A DNA stretch of 45,714 nucleotides from an uncultured Clostridia bacterium. GTDB lineage: Bacteria > Bacillota > Clostridia > Christensenellales > Pumilibacteraceae. Location: the NCBI GenBank assembly GCA_947086925.1, contig CAMUAL010000013.1:1-45714 (forward strand), written 5' to 3'. This document shows, one piece after another, positions 1 to 7,717 of this stretch (position 1 is its first letter; every line of letters begins with the position of its first letter). Below the pieces are notes generated by a model. That model saw nothing but the letters and a program-made list of their open reading frames with translations. It did no database searches and had not been told where the DNA came from. The position numbers were made by a program, and so were the translations under genes.

Positions 1-324
1 GTTACGGTAAACAGCAAGCGGAAGAACGGAAAAGTGGAATACAAGAAAATTCCCATCTCCCCTATGCTTGCGCCCCATCTCGAAAACGTGCCGGCGTTAA
101 AATTCTACGTAGCCAACCGATTGCGCGAGAAATTCCACACTATATTCCCCGACCGTAAACTGTACGACCTGCGCACGACTTTCTACACAAGATGCTGTGA
201 ATGCGGCGTAGCGGACGCGGCGAGGGACGAATTTGTGGGACATTCTCACGGCGCACTCGGCAACACCTATATGGATTTGTCGGACGAATACCTGCTGAAA
301 GAGGGACAGAAACTGAATTATTAG
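1..324 (+). CDS. Tyrosine recombinase/phage integrase, C-terminal part (5' end outside window)
   Basis: The frame is open from base 1, so the gene begins left of the window and only about 107 C-terminal residues are seen. They match the end of the tyrosine recombinase catalytic domain: an arginine in YDLRTTF, a GHS box and the likely nucleophile tyrosine in the NTYMDL segment. The histidine usually just after the first arginine motif is replaced by threonine (LRTTF), which some families tolerate. The enzyme would catalyse site-specific integration or excision. It reads towards the 3' end of a tRNA-Pro gene 148 bp away, the usual arrangement for an element integrated in a tRNA gene. An imperfect stem (TGACCCA/TGGGTCA, 345-363) follows the stop. 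Which element it belongs to cannot be told. Confidence 0.8.
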   Translation, partial: VTVNSKRKNGKVEYKKIPISPMLAPHLENVPALKFYVANRLREKFHTIFPDRKLYDLRTTFYTRCCECGVADAARDEFVGHSHGALGNTYMDLSDEYLLKEGQKLNY

Positions 325-423
325 CCCAAGTGCGGCCCGGATTCTGACCCAAAATATGGGTCAAGGCATAATTTTTGTAAGATTCAGAGGCAAAAACGTG
401 CAAAAATAAACCCGCGGAGATAT

Positions 424-465
424 GAAAAATACACGCTCACGTGCGTTTTAAGCACAAAAGCGTGT
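424..465 (-). terminator. Intrinsic terminator of the tRNA-Pro gene
   Basis: On the minus strand, just beyond the tRNA 3' end, ACACGC (431-436) pairs with GCGTGT (460-465), with an inner GTGC/GCAC pair (441-444/452-455). A short T-rich stretch follows to the left (ATTTTT on the minus strand). Confidence 0.65.
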
Positions 466-471
466 ATCCTG

Positions 472-548
472 TGGTCGAGGTGACGGGACTTGAACCCACG
501 ACCTCTTGGTCCCGAACCAAGCGCGCTACCAAACTGCGCTACACCTCG
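472..548 (-). tRNA. tRNA-Pro (anticodon CGG)
   Basis: The minus strand folds as a 77-nt cloverleaf. The acceptor arm CGAGGTG (542-548) pairs with CACCTCG (476-482), followed by discriminator A and an encoded CCA (472-474). The anticodon stem CTTGG/CCAAG encloses a TTCGGGA loop, giving anticodon CGG for proline, and the T arm contains GGTTCAAGTCC. A consensus promoter lies upstream and a terminator downstream. The 3' end faces the recombinase gene, so this tRNA is a good candidate for an element's attachment site. Confidence 0.95.
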
Positions 549-588
549 TCAATTTTAAATTTGCCGATATACTAAAATCGGCTTTTAT

Positions 589-617
589 ATTATATTATGT
601 TAAGGCAGGAATGTCAA
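589..617 (-). promoter_or_regulatory. Sigma-A promoter of tRNA-Pro
   Basis: On the minus strand TTGACA (612-617), a 17-bp spacer and TATAAT (589-594), a perfect consensus. The leader contains a small hairpin, GCCGA/TCGGC (about 563-582), before the tRNA 5' end. Confidence 0.85.
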
Positions 618-694
618 GAAAAATTGCGAGGATTTAAACGCTAAAAGACTAGCCCGCTTCGGTCAAGGTCCGGTGTTTATGATTGTCGTTACAA

Positions 695-1495
695 CTATTT
701 TAAATTATAATGATTCGCCGTTAAATATTGCGTTAGTTTTTCGGGAAGAAGCTTGTTTGAAATATAGTATGCCTTGTTTATCAGTCCCGCCGCCATTACG
801 GGAGGGGGATTTTCCGTTTCGAGCGCTTTAAGCACCGTTTCGGCAACCTCGTCGGATTCCATACCGCCTTGTTCGGCGCCCGCAAGAGTACCTACCGACT
901 TATCGAGAGCGGAGGCATATACGCCCACTTTGTCGTGAGAATAAACCTTGCGCTTAAAGGTAAAGCGGGTTGCGGTGCCGCCCGGCAAAACGGTTGTGGC
1001 GTAAATGCCGTAAGGATTGACCTCGAAGTTGAGTTCTTTGCCGAGCATTATAAGCGCGGCTTTGCTCGACGAATAAAATGCGTCGTAAGCAATGGGAAGG
1101 ACTCCTCCCATAGAGCCTATTAACACTATTCTGCCGCTGCCCTGCGCGCGCATGTAAGGCAATACTTCGCGCACGGCGGTTATCGCGCCGAAATAGTTTA
1201 CCTCGAACAAATAGCGGTAATCTTTTTCGGCGGCGTGCTCAATCGGCGACGCCATTGAAAATCCCGCAGAATAAACGAGTTTGTCTATTCTGCCAACCTC
1301 GGAGATTATGCGGTTTACCGCCGCCGCAACCGTTTTGGGTTGAGTAACGTCGGTTATAATCGAAGTTACGCGCTCGTCGGGGCAAAGGGTGCGCGCTCCG
1401 CAGTATACCACATTTCCCTCGTCGCAAAGCTTTTGAGCAACCGACAGCCCGATTCCGCTGCTTGCTCCTATTATGAAAATTACGTTTTGTTCCAT
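695..1495 (-). CDS. SDR-family oxidoreductase
   Basis: A 266-residue short-chain dehydrogenase/reductase, the usual length for a classical SDR. The N-terminal Rossmann fold has the dinucleotide-binding motif GASSGIG (residues 10-16). The variant YSAG takes the place of NNAG (75-78), an active-site serine lies at about 128 (LIGSMGG), and the catalytic YxxxK pair is Y141/K145 (YSSSK). It should catalyse NAD(P)H-dependent oxidation or reduction of an unidentified carbonyl or alcohol substrate in the cytoplasm. It is divergently transcribed from the metallophosphoesterase gene with about 120 bp between the starts. The C-terminal tail mentioning polar and basic residues gives no substrate clue. 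Confidence 0.85.
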   Translation of the reverse strand: MEQNVIFIIGASSGIGLSVAQKLCDEGNVVYCGARTLCPDERVTSIITDVTQPKTVAAAVNRIISEVGRIDKLVYSAGFSMASPIEHAAEKDYRYLFEVNYFGAITAVREVLPYMRAQGSGRIVLIGSMGGVLPIAYDAFYSSSKAALIMLGKELNFEVNPYGIYATTVLPGGTATRFTFKRKVYSHDKVGVYASALDKSVGTLAGAEQGGMESDEVAETVLKALETENPPPVMAAGLINKAYYISNKLLPEKLTQYLTANHYNLK

Positions 1496-1549
1496 GCTTT
1501 AAGTGTGTGCAATTTTACGCGATATATTCTGCGGCGACGCTTTATTTTG

Positions 1550-1578
1550 TTTACTTTCGGGCGTAAATGTGTTAATAT
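1550..1578 (+). promoter_or_regulatory. Possible promoter of the metallophosphoesterase gene
   Basis: TTTACT (1550-1555), 17 bp, TAATAT (1573-1578). Two further TATAAT hexamers occur at 1588 and 1610 but lack a matching -35 box, so the exact start site is uncertain. No clear Shine-Dalgarno sequence precedes the ATG at 1617. Confidence 0.4.
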
Positions 1579-1616
1579 CGTTTTATGTATAATTACGTCA
1601 AATCGGGCATATAATT

Positions 1617-2381
1617 ATGAAAATGCTCACCACAAAATACAAGATAATATCCGACAAAGTGCCGCTCGGTTTCGACGGCTTTACAATCGCGCACGTAACC
1701 GACCTACACAACCGCGACTTCGGAAACGAACTTATCGACGCGGTAATTGCGGTAAAGCCCGACATAATCGCCATAACGGGCGATATGATTCATAAAGAGA
1801 ATCGGAGTGCGGCGGCGGAGCGGTTTGCGTTGGGTGCGGTTCAGATTGCGCCCGTTTACTACGTAACGGGAAATCACGAGCGCGTGCTTGACTGTTACCC
1901 CGCTTTTGCCGAGCGACTGCGCGACACGGGCGTAAACGTGCTTAACAACGAGTATAAGATATTAGAGCGCGGAAACGACAAAATTGCGATTCTCGGCTTA
2001 AACGACCCCACGTTTTTCGAACACGGAAAAACCGATTTCACAACCGAAATGTGCGCGCTTCATGCGCAAATCGAAAGCGAAGAAATAGGTTATACAGTGC
2101 TTTTAAGTCACCGCCCCGAAATGTTTCCGCGCTATGCCGACGAAGGAATAAACCTGAGTCTTTGCGGTCACGCGCACGGCGGACACGTGCGACTTCCGAT
2201 AATAGGCGCATTTTACGCACCGAGTCAGGGGCTTTTTCCAAAGTATACCGAGGGGCAACATATTCACAACGGCATGAGCATGGTAATAAGCAAAGGACTC
2301 GGCAAAAGCAGTTGGGTTCCGCGCGTAATGAATCCGCCCGAGCTCGCCGTTGAAATTTTATGCAATATACACAACGCTTAA
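1617..2381 (+). CDS. YkuE-type metallophosphoesterase
   Basis: A 254-residue calcineurin-like phosphoesterase. All metal-binding motifs are visible in order: DLH (D29, H31), GDM (D56), GNHE (N86, H87), a histidine at H165 (LLSHRPE) and the closing GHAHGGH (H185, H187). These bind two divalent metals and hydrolyse phosphoester bonds. The overall arrangement resembles the YkuE/UDP-2,3-diacylglucosamine-pyrophosphatase-like group, which acts on membrane or envelope substrates, but no signal peptide or transmembrane segment is seen here, so the substrate is open. The ATG at 1617 is chosen because it begins the conserved fold about 20 residues before the first motif; an ATG two codons later is an alternative start. 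Confidence 0.85.
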   Translation: MKMLTTKYKIISDKVPLGFDGFTIAHVTDLHNRDFGNELIDAVIAVKPDIIAITGDMIHKENRSAAAERFALGAVQIAPVYYVTGNHERVLDCYPAFAERLRDTGVNVLNNEYKILERGNDKIAILGLNDPTFFEHGKTDFTTEMCALHAQIESEEIGYTVLLSHRPEMFPRYADEGINLSLCGHAHGGHVRLPIIGAFYAPSQGLFPKYTEGQHIHNGMSMVISKGLGKSSWVPRVMNPPELAVEILCNIHNA

Positions 2382-2386
2382 ATTAC

Positions 2387-2415
2387 TTGCGTTTTTGCCG
2401 TTGCAATAGTATAAT
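2387..2415 (+). promoter_or_regulatory. Promoter of the zinc-ribbon protein gene
   Basis: TTGCGT (2387-2392), 17-bp spacer, TATAAT (2410-2415). A GGGGAG Shine-Dalgarno-like sequence (2436-2441) sits 10 nt before the ATG at 2452. Confidence 0.7.
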
Positions 2416-2451
2416 TGTAATGAAAGATAAAACACGGGGAGTATAATTATT

Positions 2452-3111
2452 ATGAAAAAGATTATTACATTGCACTGTCCCGAATGCGGAAACAATTATT
2501 CGTTTGCAATCGGCGCAGACTCATCGCTTACAAGCTTACGGGAAATATCCGCGCTTATCCCCGACAAAAAAGACGCCGACAAAATTAACGAAATTTACCT
2601 GAAACTTGCGGAAACACACGACAAATCGTACATGAGCGAATTTGCACGCAATCCCGCCGAAGCTCTCAACCACGTTTGCTATTCGGCACTCGGCGAACAA
2701 ACGGTTAATCTGTTCGACGAGGAAAACAAAGAAAACGGCGACCTTACGCAGCTTTTCGGCGAAAAAGCAAAAGAGGCGGTTGACGCAAGCATGGCAAAAT
2801 GGCAAGCGGCGTTAAACAAAGAAGGAGTGCTTGCGCTGAGCGCGCTTTACATATGCCCCAAAACGCACACACCCGTTCAGGGAACGCACATTTCGGTGCG
2901 CTATAAAGACGCAAAGGGCGCGCCGGCGGTGTACGTTTGCAAAAACAAATGCCCCGACTGCTCCTCCGCCCCCGTGCTTGCGGACGACTTAAACGCGGGC
3001 TTTATGCACGAAACTCTGACAACCACGGCGCGTTGCAAAAACTGCTCGGCTAAGCTCGAAGTAGGCGCGGTATCGTTCAAACAACCGGTAAAAGAACAAC
3101 CCGAAAACTGA
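2452..3111 (+). CDS. Cysteine-rich zinc-ribbon protein of unknown function
   Basis: A 219-residue protein that I cannot assign to a named family. It starts with a CPEC pair (residues 9-12). The C-terminal third has further pairs in KNKCPDCSS and ARCKNCSAK plus a lone cysteine in YICPK. This pattern is typical of structural zinc ribbons resembling the CpXC group. The middle (about residues 30-130) is charged and predicted helical, with no membrane segment or signal peptide. It has its own promoter and is followed by a strong intrinsic terminator, so it is transcribed alone. It could bind zinc and nucleic acid or protein; nothing in the context decides between these. Confidence 0.7.
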   Translation: MKKIITLHCPECGNNYSFAIGADSSLTSLREISALIPDKKDADKINEIYLKLAETHDKSYMSEFARNPAEALNHVCYSALGEQTVNLFDEENKENGDLTQLFGEKAKEAVDASMAKWQAALNKEGVLALSALYICPKTHTPVQGTHISVRYKDAKGAPAVYVCKNKCPDCSSAPVLADDLNAGFMHETLTTTARCKNCSAKLEVGAVSFKQPVKEQPEN

Positions 3112-3140
3112 TTTTTTTAAAACCGTATAAATAAACAATA

Positions 3141-3175
3141 AAAGGCGTAATGTTATATTACGCCTTTTACTGTTA
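3141..3175 (+). terminator. Intrinsic terminator after the zinc-ribbon gene
   Basis: AAAGGCGTAAT pairs with ATTACGCCTTTT around a short loop (3141-3168), with T-rich sequence after it. Confidence 0.8.
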
Positions 3176-3206
3176 TTTAGCGGAGAGATATGATTCCTCC
3201 GCTTCG

Positions 3207-3344
3207 GTCGGAATGACATATTAGAATAGGTTGGAATGCCATATTAGAATAGGTTGGAATGCCATATCGGAACATGTCGGAAAGACATATCGGAATAAGT
3301 CGGAATTACATGTCGAAACAGGTCGGAATGCCATGTCGGAATAG
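3207..3344. repeat. Six tandem 23-bp repeats
   Basis: Six consecutive 23-bp units start at 3207, 3230, 3253, 3276, 3299 and 3322, each beginning GT(C/T)GGAA. They are imperfect: later units change TATTAG to TATCGG or TGTCGG. The first unit grows out of the dispersed CCGCTTCGGTCGGAATGACA element (3199-3218), so the array seems to have arisen by amplifying that element's end. Confidence 0.85.
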
Positions 3345-3375
3345 GTTTTTGCCGAGTCTTTTGACGTCAAAAGAC
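3344..3375 (-). repeat. Dispersed palindromic repeat, copy 1
   Basis: A perfect 20-bp palindrome (3356-3375, core TTTTGACGTCAAAA), followed on the minus strand by GGCAAAAACC. The same 32-nt sequence with three substitutions recurs on the plus strand at 19442-19473. It lies just downstream of the purF stop and may help end that transcript, although it has no T run. Confidence 0.75.
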
Positions 3376-3385
3376 CTGTTATTCG

Positions 3386-4753
3386 CTATCTTACCGGATA
3401 ATTGCCCGTAAAGCAAGCATCGCAATAGCCGAAGTCTTTTCTGAGTCCTATTTTTTTGAGCGACTCTATGGGCAGATAACCTATCGAATCGGCTCCTAGT
3501 TTTTCGCGGATTTCCTCTATCGAATACTTAACCGCCAAAAGCTCTTTTTTGCTCGGAATATCGGTGCCGTAATAGCAAGGCCACAAAAACGGAGGCGATG
3601 CAACGCGCATATGAACTTCTTTTGCCCCCGCGTCTTTGAGCATTTTTATAAGATTCGCGCTTGTAGTACCGCGCACGATGGAATCGTCTACCATAACAAT
3701 GCGCTTGCCCGCCACGTTGTTTTTAAGTACGTTCAGTTTTATCGAAACCGCCATTTCGCGCTCGGCTTGCGTCTGTTTTATAAACGTGCGTCCCGTGTAG
3801 CGGTTGCGGATAAGCCCGTCGCCGAACGGGATTCCGCTTTGATACGAATACCCGTGAGCAAAGTGCGTCCCGCTGTCGGGCACTCCTATTACAAGGTCGG
3901 CGTCTACGGGGTGAGCCAAAGCAAGCTGCTTACCCGTTTCTATACGCGCATTGTAAACGCTTACGCCGTCTATAACCGAATCGGGACGTGCAAAGTAAAC
4001 GTATTCGAACACGCAAAGGCTCGGCTTTTTGCCGCAGAAGTTTTTAAAACTTGTGATTTTTCCGCCTTCTTCTATAAGCACGACTTCGCCCGGCTCTACG
4101 TCGCGCACAAACTCGGCGCGCATTACGTCGAGCGCAACGCTCTCGCTTGCAAGTATATAACTGTTGCCGAGCTTGCCTATGCAAAGGGGACGGAATCCCT
4201 GCGGGTCGCGTATGCCGAGCAACTTGCGCGGCGACATAAGCACCATGCTGTACGCGCCCTCGATTTGCTCCATTACTTTAAGCACGGCTTGCTCTATGCT
4301 TTTGGTGCGCGTGCGGGCAATTGCTATAAGATGCATTACAACTTCGGTTTCGTTGGTCGACTGAAAAATCGCCCCGCCCATTTCGAGTTCTTCACGCAGT
4401 TCCTTTGCGTTTAATATACTGCCGTTATGGGCAAGAGTGATACTTCCCTTGCAATAACGCGACACAAGCGGTTGCGCGTTCTCTTTAAGCGTATCGCCGT
4501 CTTTGGCATAACGCACGTGCGCAACGCCTATGTTTCCCGTAAGCGGCGCAAGCTCCTGCTCGTTAAACACTTCGCTTACAAGTCCTTTGTCTTTATGCTG
4601 ATGCAAATGCGCGTCGTCGTTTGTAACTATGCCGCAACTCTGCTGACCGCGATGTTGCAATGCGAACATGCCCGTGTAAAGAAAATGTGCCACATTGTAA
4701 CCGTCATTGTCGTAAAATCCGAGCACACCGCATTCTTCGTTGAGTTTTCTCAT
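3386..4753 (-). CDS. purF: Amidophosphoribosyltransferase
   Basis: This enzyme makes phosphoribosylamine from PRPP and glutamine, the first step of purine biosynthesis, in the cytoplasm. The product has 455 residues from the start chosen here. The N-terminal glutaminase domain begins MRKLNEECGVLG; its cysteine (residue 8) is the nucleophile after propeptide removal. The PRPP-binding loop VMVDDSIVRGTT is in the C-terminal half. Four cysteines at the positions that bind [4Fe-4S] in the Bacillus enzyme are present (LCVFEY, WPCYYG and YCDAC), so this is the oxygen-sensitive Fe-S type. The open frame extends 15 codons upstream to 4798, but the ATG at 4753 has an AAGGAA ribosome-binding site and fits the family. 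No other pur gene is nearby, so the gene is isolated from the usual pur operon. Confidence 0.93.
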   Translation of the reverse strand: MRKLNEECGVLGFYDNDGYNVAHFLYTGMFALQHRGQQSCGIVTNDDAHLHQHKDKGLVSEVFNEQELAPLTGNIGVAHVRYAKDGDTLKENAQPLVSRYCKGSITLAHNGSILNAKELREELEMGGAIFQSTNETEVVMHLIAIARTRTKSIEQAVLKVMEQIEGAYSMVLMSPRKLLGIRDPQGFRPLCIGKLGNSYILASESVALDVMRAEFVRDVEPGEVVLIEEGGKITSFKNFCGKKPSLCVFEYVYFARPDSVIDGVSVYNARIETGKQLALAHPVDADLVIGVPDSGTHFAHGYSYQSGIPFGDGLIRNRYTGRTFIKQTQAEREMAVSIKLNVLKNNVAGKRIVMVDDSIVRGTTSANLIKMLKDAGAKEVHMRVASPPFLWPCYYGTDIPSKKELLAVKYSIEEIREKLGADSIGYLPIESLKKIGLRKDFGYCDACFTGNYPVR

Positions 4754-4879
4754 TATTTTATTTCCTTTTTGGATATTTTTTCCTTTATTCTCTTGCATTT
4801 GGCGTGGGTGGGGTTTTAAGAGCTACGCCCAACCACTCCGTTCCCCCCCCTCCTATTTACGTAAGGCTGGGGAATTTTT

Positions 4880-4961
4880 AAAGTTAAGATTCCGCCGCTT
4901 CGGTCGTAATGACAAAACCCGCACACTGTCACCTCGACCGAAGCGGAGAGGTCTTTTTAAG
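4880..4961. repeat. Dispersed CTCCGCTTCGGTCG element with inverted repeat
   Basis: CCGCTTCGGTCG (4895-4906) is perfectly inverted as CGACCGAAGCGG (4935-4946) around a 28-bp loop that includes CACACTGTCACC. Related copies occur at about 18400, 19500 and 23880. It lies directly downstream of the hydrogenase stop and can form a hairpin in that transcript, but has no U-tract. The remainder of 4799-4879 upstream of purF shows no clear promoter. Confidence 0.75.
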
Positions 4962-4963
4962 TC

Positions 4964-6397
4964 TTAATCTTCCTTAGTCAGTTCGTACAGCTTCATGCTG
5001 TTTGCAATGTCCTGCTCGCGCGCCTGCGCGCCGTACTTATCTACGTCGATTACGTTTTTGTCGCCGTGACTCAAACAAAGAGGTCCGTTAAGGCACCCCC
5101 CCTCGCACGCCATGCCCTCGATAAAGTTTTCGGGAAGCTTGCCCGCATTCATTTTAAGCATGTTAAGCCTTATCTGCTCCAAGCCGTTGAGCGCGAGGGG
5201 ACATATCTCTTTCGTAATGCCGTACTTTTCTTTAAGCTCGCTTACGCCTTGCGTTATGCCGCCGCTCTTTGCGAAGATTCGCCCGTACTTAGACGCGTTG
5301 TTAAGCGGGGATTCCTCTAAGGTGGAAACGTCGATTCCGCGGGCGTCGAAAAACGCCTGCAACTCCTCGAACGAAATCACGCAATCCACCGCGCCACCCG
5401 TTTTTTCGAGCTTATACTCGTACTTTTTAGAGGCGCACGGTCCTATGAACACAACCTTGCAATCGGGTGAAGTGCGCTTAATGAGCTGAGCCACTTCCAC
5501 CATGGGACTTGGCGCGGGCGATATGTACTGCACAAGCTTGGGGAAATGCTTTTCTATGTACATAACAAAGCTGGGGCAACAGCTCGTGGTCATTTTTTCG
5601 CGCTCTTTCATTTCTTCGATTTCTTTGCCGAGCGTTATGTCCGCGCCCATAGCCGTTTCGATAACCTGATGGAATCCGAGCTTTTTAATGCCCTCTACTA
5701 TCTGCTCGATTTTTGCGTATTTAAACTGACTGACTATCGCGGGCGCGATTATTGCGTATACTTTGCGCTTCGATACCGCCGCCTCTTTGAGAATTTCCAC
5801 GCAATCGAGCACGTAAGACTTATCGACTATCGCACCGAACGGACAGCGCGCCACGCACGCGCCGCACATTACGCATTTGTCGTTATCTATTACCGCGGTT
5901 TTATCTTCGTTTATTTTCAGCGCGCCTATTTTGCACGCCTTAACGCAAGGGCGGGCAAGCTCGATAATCGCGCCGTAAGGGCAACTTTTTGCGCACCGTC
6001 CGCACTCCACGCATTTTTCCGAATCGATTTTCGCCGTGCGGTCGTTTATGGATATTGCCCCGCGCGGACAAACCTCCATGCACTTATGATTGATACAGCC
6101 GCGGCATGCGGGAGTTACGAAATATGTTTCCATGGGGCACTCGTCGCACGCCACGGGAAGCGTTTCTATTATGTTGGGGTTGTTTTTATCGCCGCCCATT
6201 GCCATACGCACGCGCTCCGAGAGAACCGCGCGCTCTTTGTAAATACAGCACCGCATGTCCGATTTGGGACCGGGCACTATCTCTTTGGGAATCTCGTACT
6301 GCGCCTGTTCGAGCGTGCCGTTATATGCGCGCTCTATAACCGCTTTTAATGCCTTGTATTTTAATAACTGAACTTTTGTATCGAATACTCTTTCCAT
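4964..6397 (-). CDS. Group-B-like monomeric [FeFe]-hydrogenase
   Basis: A 477-residue iron-sulfur enzyme expected to interconvert protons and hydrogen with ferredoxin-type donors. Before the catalytic domain it has cysteine-rich clusters at residues 84-110, 129-139, 151-155 and 175-185, enough for several [4Fe-4S] centres. H-cluster motifs follow: TTSCCPSF (C273, C274), GPCASKK (C321) and EGMACEGGC (C431, C435). Both cysteines of motif 1, including the proton-transfer one, are kept. The short N-terminal domain, GPC in motif 2 and the LNGPLC ending rather than GGGQP point to the group B family, whose physiological role is little known. It has its own promoter 147 bp downstream of the phosphatase gene on the same strand. 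No maturase genes (hydE, hydF, hydG) are in the window. Confidence 0.85.
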   Translation of the reverse strand: MERVFDTKVQLLKYKALKAVIERAYNGTLEQAQYEIPKEIVPGPKSDMRCCIYKERAVLSERVRMAMGGDKNNPNIIETLPVACDECPMETYFVTPACRGCINHKCMEVCPRGAISINDRTAKIDSEKCVECGRCAKSCPYGAIIELARPCVKACKIGALKINEDKTAVIDNDKCVMCGACVARCPFGAIVDKSYVLDCVEILKEAAVSKRKVYAIIAPAIVSQFKYAKIEQIVEGIKKLGFHQVIETAMGADITLGKEIEEMKEREKMTTSCCPSFVMYIEKHFPKLVQYISPAPSPMVEVAQLIKRTSPDCKVVFIGPCASKKYEYKLEKTGGAVDCVISFEELQAFFDARGIDVSTLEESPLNNASKYGRIFAKSGGITQGVSELKEKYGITKEICPLALNGLEQIRLNMLKMNAGKLPENFIEGMACEGGCLNGPLCLSHGDKNVIDVDKYGAQAREQDIANSMKLYELTKED

Positions 6398-6487
6398 CTT
6401 TTTAACGTCTCACCGAGTTTGTTTTGTCTTAGTTGCGGATTGCTTCCGCTACCGTTTTTTTGCTTCTCCTACCCTTTTCCGCTACGC

Positions 6488-6516
6488 ATTATAACACACT
6501 ATAATAAATCGCGCAA
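6488..6516 (-). promoter_or_regulatory. Promoter of the group-B-like hydrogenase gene
   Basis: On the minus strand TTGCGC (6511-6516), 17 bp, TATAAT (6488-6493). The leader of about 85 nt contains two GTAGCGGAA repeats and a small GCGGA/TCCGC hairpin, so the hydrogenase can be expressed separately from the upstream redox-sensor genes. Confidence 0.65.
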
Positions 6517-6544
6517 ATAAACAAAGGGGGCGATAACTATATTT

Positions 6545-7705
6545 TTAATAGTATTTAATGGCAACTTTTTTATTGAGCGACTGCAAAATGTTTATAAGCT
6601 TGACAACCGAATCGAGCTTTGTTTTGTTGTCTATGTGCAGTCCCTCGTGCGCAAGGTTTACGCCCCTGCCCACAAACAAATTGACTTCGCTTGCGTCTAC
6701 CAAAAGAATCTGCGCAAGAAGATTCGCGCCGTCTTTGCCCTTAAAAAGCTTAATGTCGGGGTCGGAAACCGAAACGTACTTGTCGGCGTATTGCAAAAGT
6801 TTTTTAAGGGTAAGCACGCCTTCGCAAGTTAAGTCCACTCCGTTTATGTAGCCTATGGGCGGCACGTCTTTATCGAGATAATCAAAGCTTGTGCTTACGG
6901 TGGTTTTGAGCTCGCGAGCAACAACCTGACTGCTTGTTCCGCCGCAAACAACGTGCTTGCCGCCGCTTGCCATAAACTCGCGCACGACAAGCGAATCGCT
7001 GTCGGGACTCGACGGCGGACCCACCATCATGTTTACGGTTAATGGGGCACGGTACTTTACCGCCAAAACGGTAGTGTCGTCGCCGGGACGGTGTCCGTAC
7101 AGCTCGTAGCATGCGTTCGCCATTATGCTCGCCATTGTACGGGCGGATAACGCGGGGTCATACTGAATTTCGGCAAACTCACGTATCTCTTTAATATCCC
7201 AACCGAAGTTGAGCGTTTCGCCTATTCCCGCATGAACCACGCCGTCGCTCATAATAAGCAAAACGTCGCCGCTTTGCATGTTTATTTTGCTTATGTAAAG
7301 CTTTTTATTGTCGAAAACTTTTTCCGCACGTTCCAAAGGAACATAACTGCCGTTGTGCAGAAGTATTGCGGGCGGGTTGTCGAACTCGGCAAGATAGCCG
7401 TTACCGTCCGCGCCGATTGTCAGAAGCGAAAAGGTGGAATACGCCACTCCACGCTCTTTGCACACGGGCAGACTTCCCGCGATTGTTTCTATGCACTCGT
7501 TCAGCGGTACGTTTGCCGCCGCCATGGTACATAAAATTTTGCTTGTAAGAGTGGATAATATGTTCGCTTTAACGCCGCTGCCCATGCCGTCGGCAAGCAC
7601 GAGCGTTGCTCCGCCGTTGTCCGACGGTATCATTTCAACCTTATCGCCGCAAAGCTCCTCGTTTTTTTTGTTAAGCGACACATAGCCGTATTCGAGTACG
7701 TTCAT
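6545..7705 (-). CDS. SpoIIE-family PP2C-type serine phosphatase with extra C-terminal domain
   Basis: A 386-residue protein. The first 225 or so residues form a PP2C/SpoIIE phosphatase domain: ADGMGSG near residue 40, MSDGVVHAG near 155 and HRPGDDTTVLAVK near 210 supply the acidic metal-binding residues. It lacks the membrane region of true SpoIIE. About 150 further residues, including HVVCGGTSS, match no domain I recognise. The gene lies 12 bp after the sensory hydrogenase gene, with an AGAGGA ribosome-binding site. SpoIIE-like phosphatases often accompany PAS-type [FeFe]-hydrogenases, so the likely job is to dephosphorylate a partner-switch protein in response to the redox or hydrogen signal. 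No kinase or anti-sigma partner gene is seen here. Confidence 0.82.
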   Translation of the reverse strand: MNVLEYGYVSLNKKNEELCGDKVEMIPSDNGGATLVLADGMGSGVKANILSTLTSKILCTMAAANVPLNECIETIAGSLPVCKERGVAYSTFSLLTIGADGNGYLAEFDNPPAILLHNGSYVPLERAEKVFDNKKLYISKINMQSGDVLLIMSDGVVHAGIGETLNFGWDIKEIREFAEIQYDPALSARTMASIMANACYELYGHRPGDDTTVLAVKYRAPLTVNMMVGPPSSPDSDSLVVREFMASGGKHVVCGGTSSQVVARELKTTVSTSFDYLDKDVPPIGYINGVDLTCEGVLTLKKLLQYADKYVSVSDPDIKLFKGKDGANLLAQILLVDASEVNLFVGRGVNLAHEGLHIDNKTKLDSVVKLINILQSLNKKVAIKYY

Positions 7706-7717
7706 AATTCAATCCTC

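Noticed and set aside
4754..4798. Longer purF N-terminus
   Set aside because: The 15 extra residues are not family-like, and the ATG at 4753 has its own ribosome-binding site.
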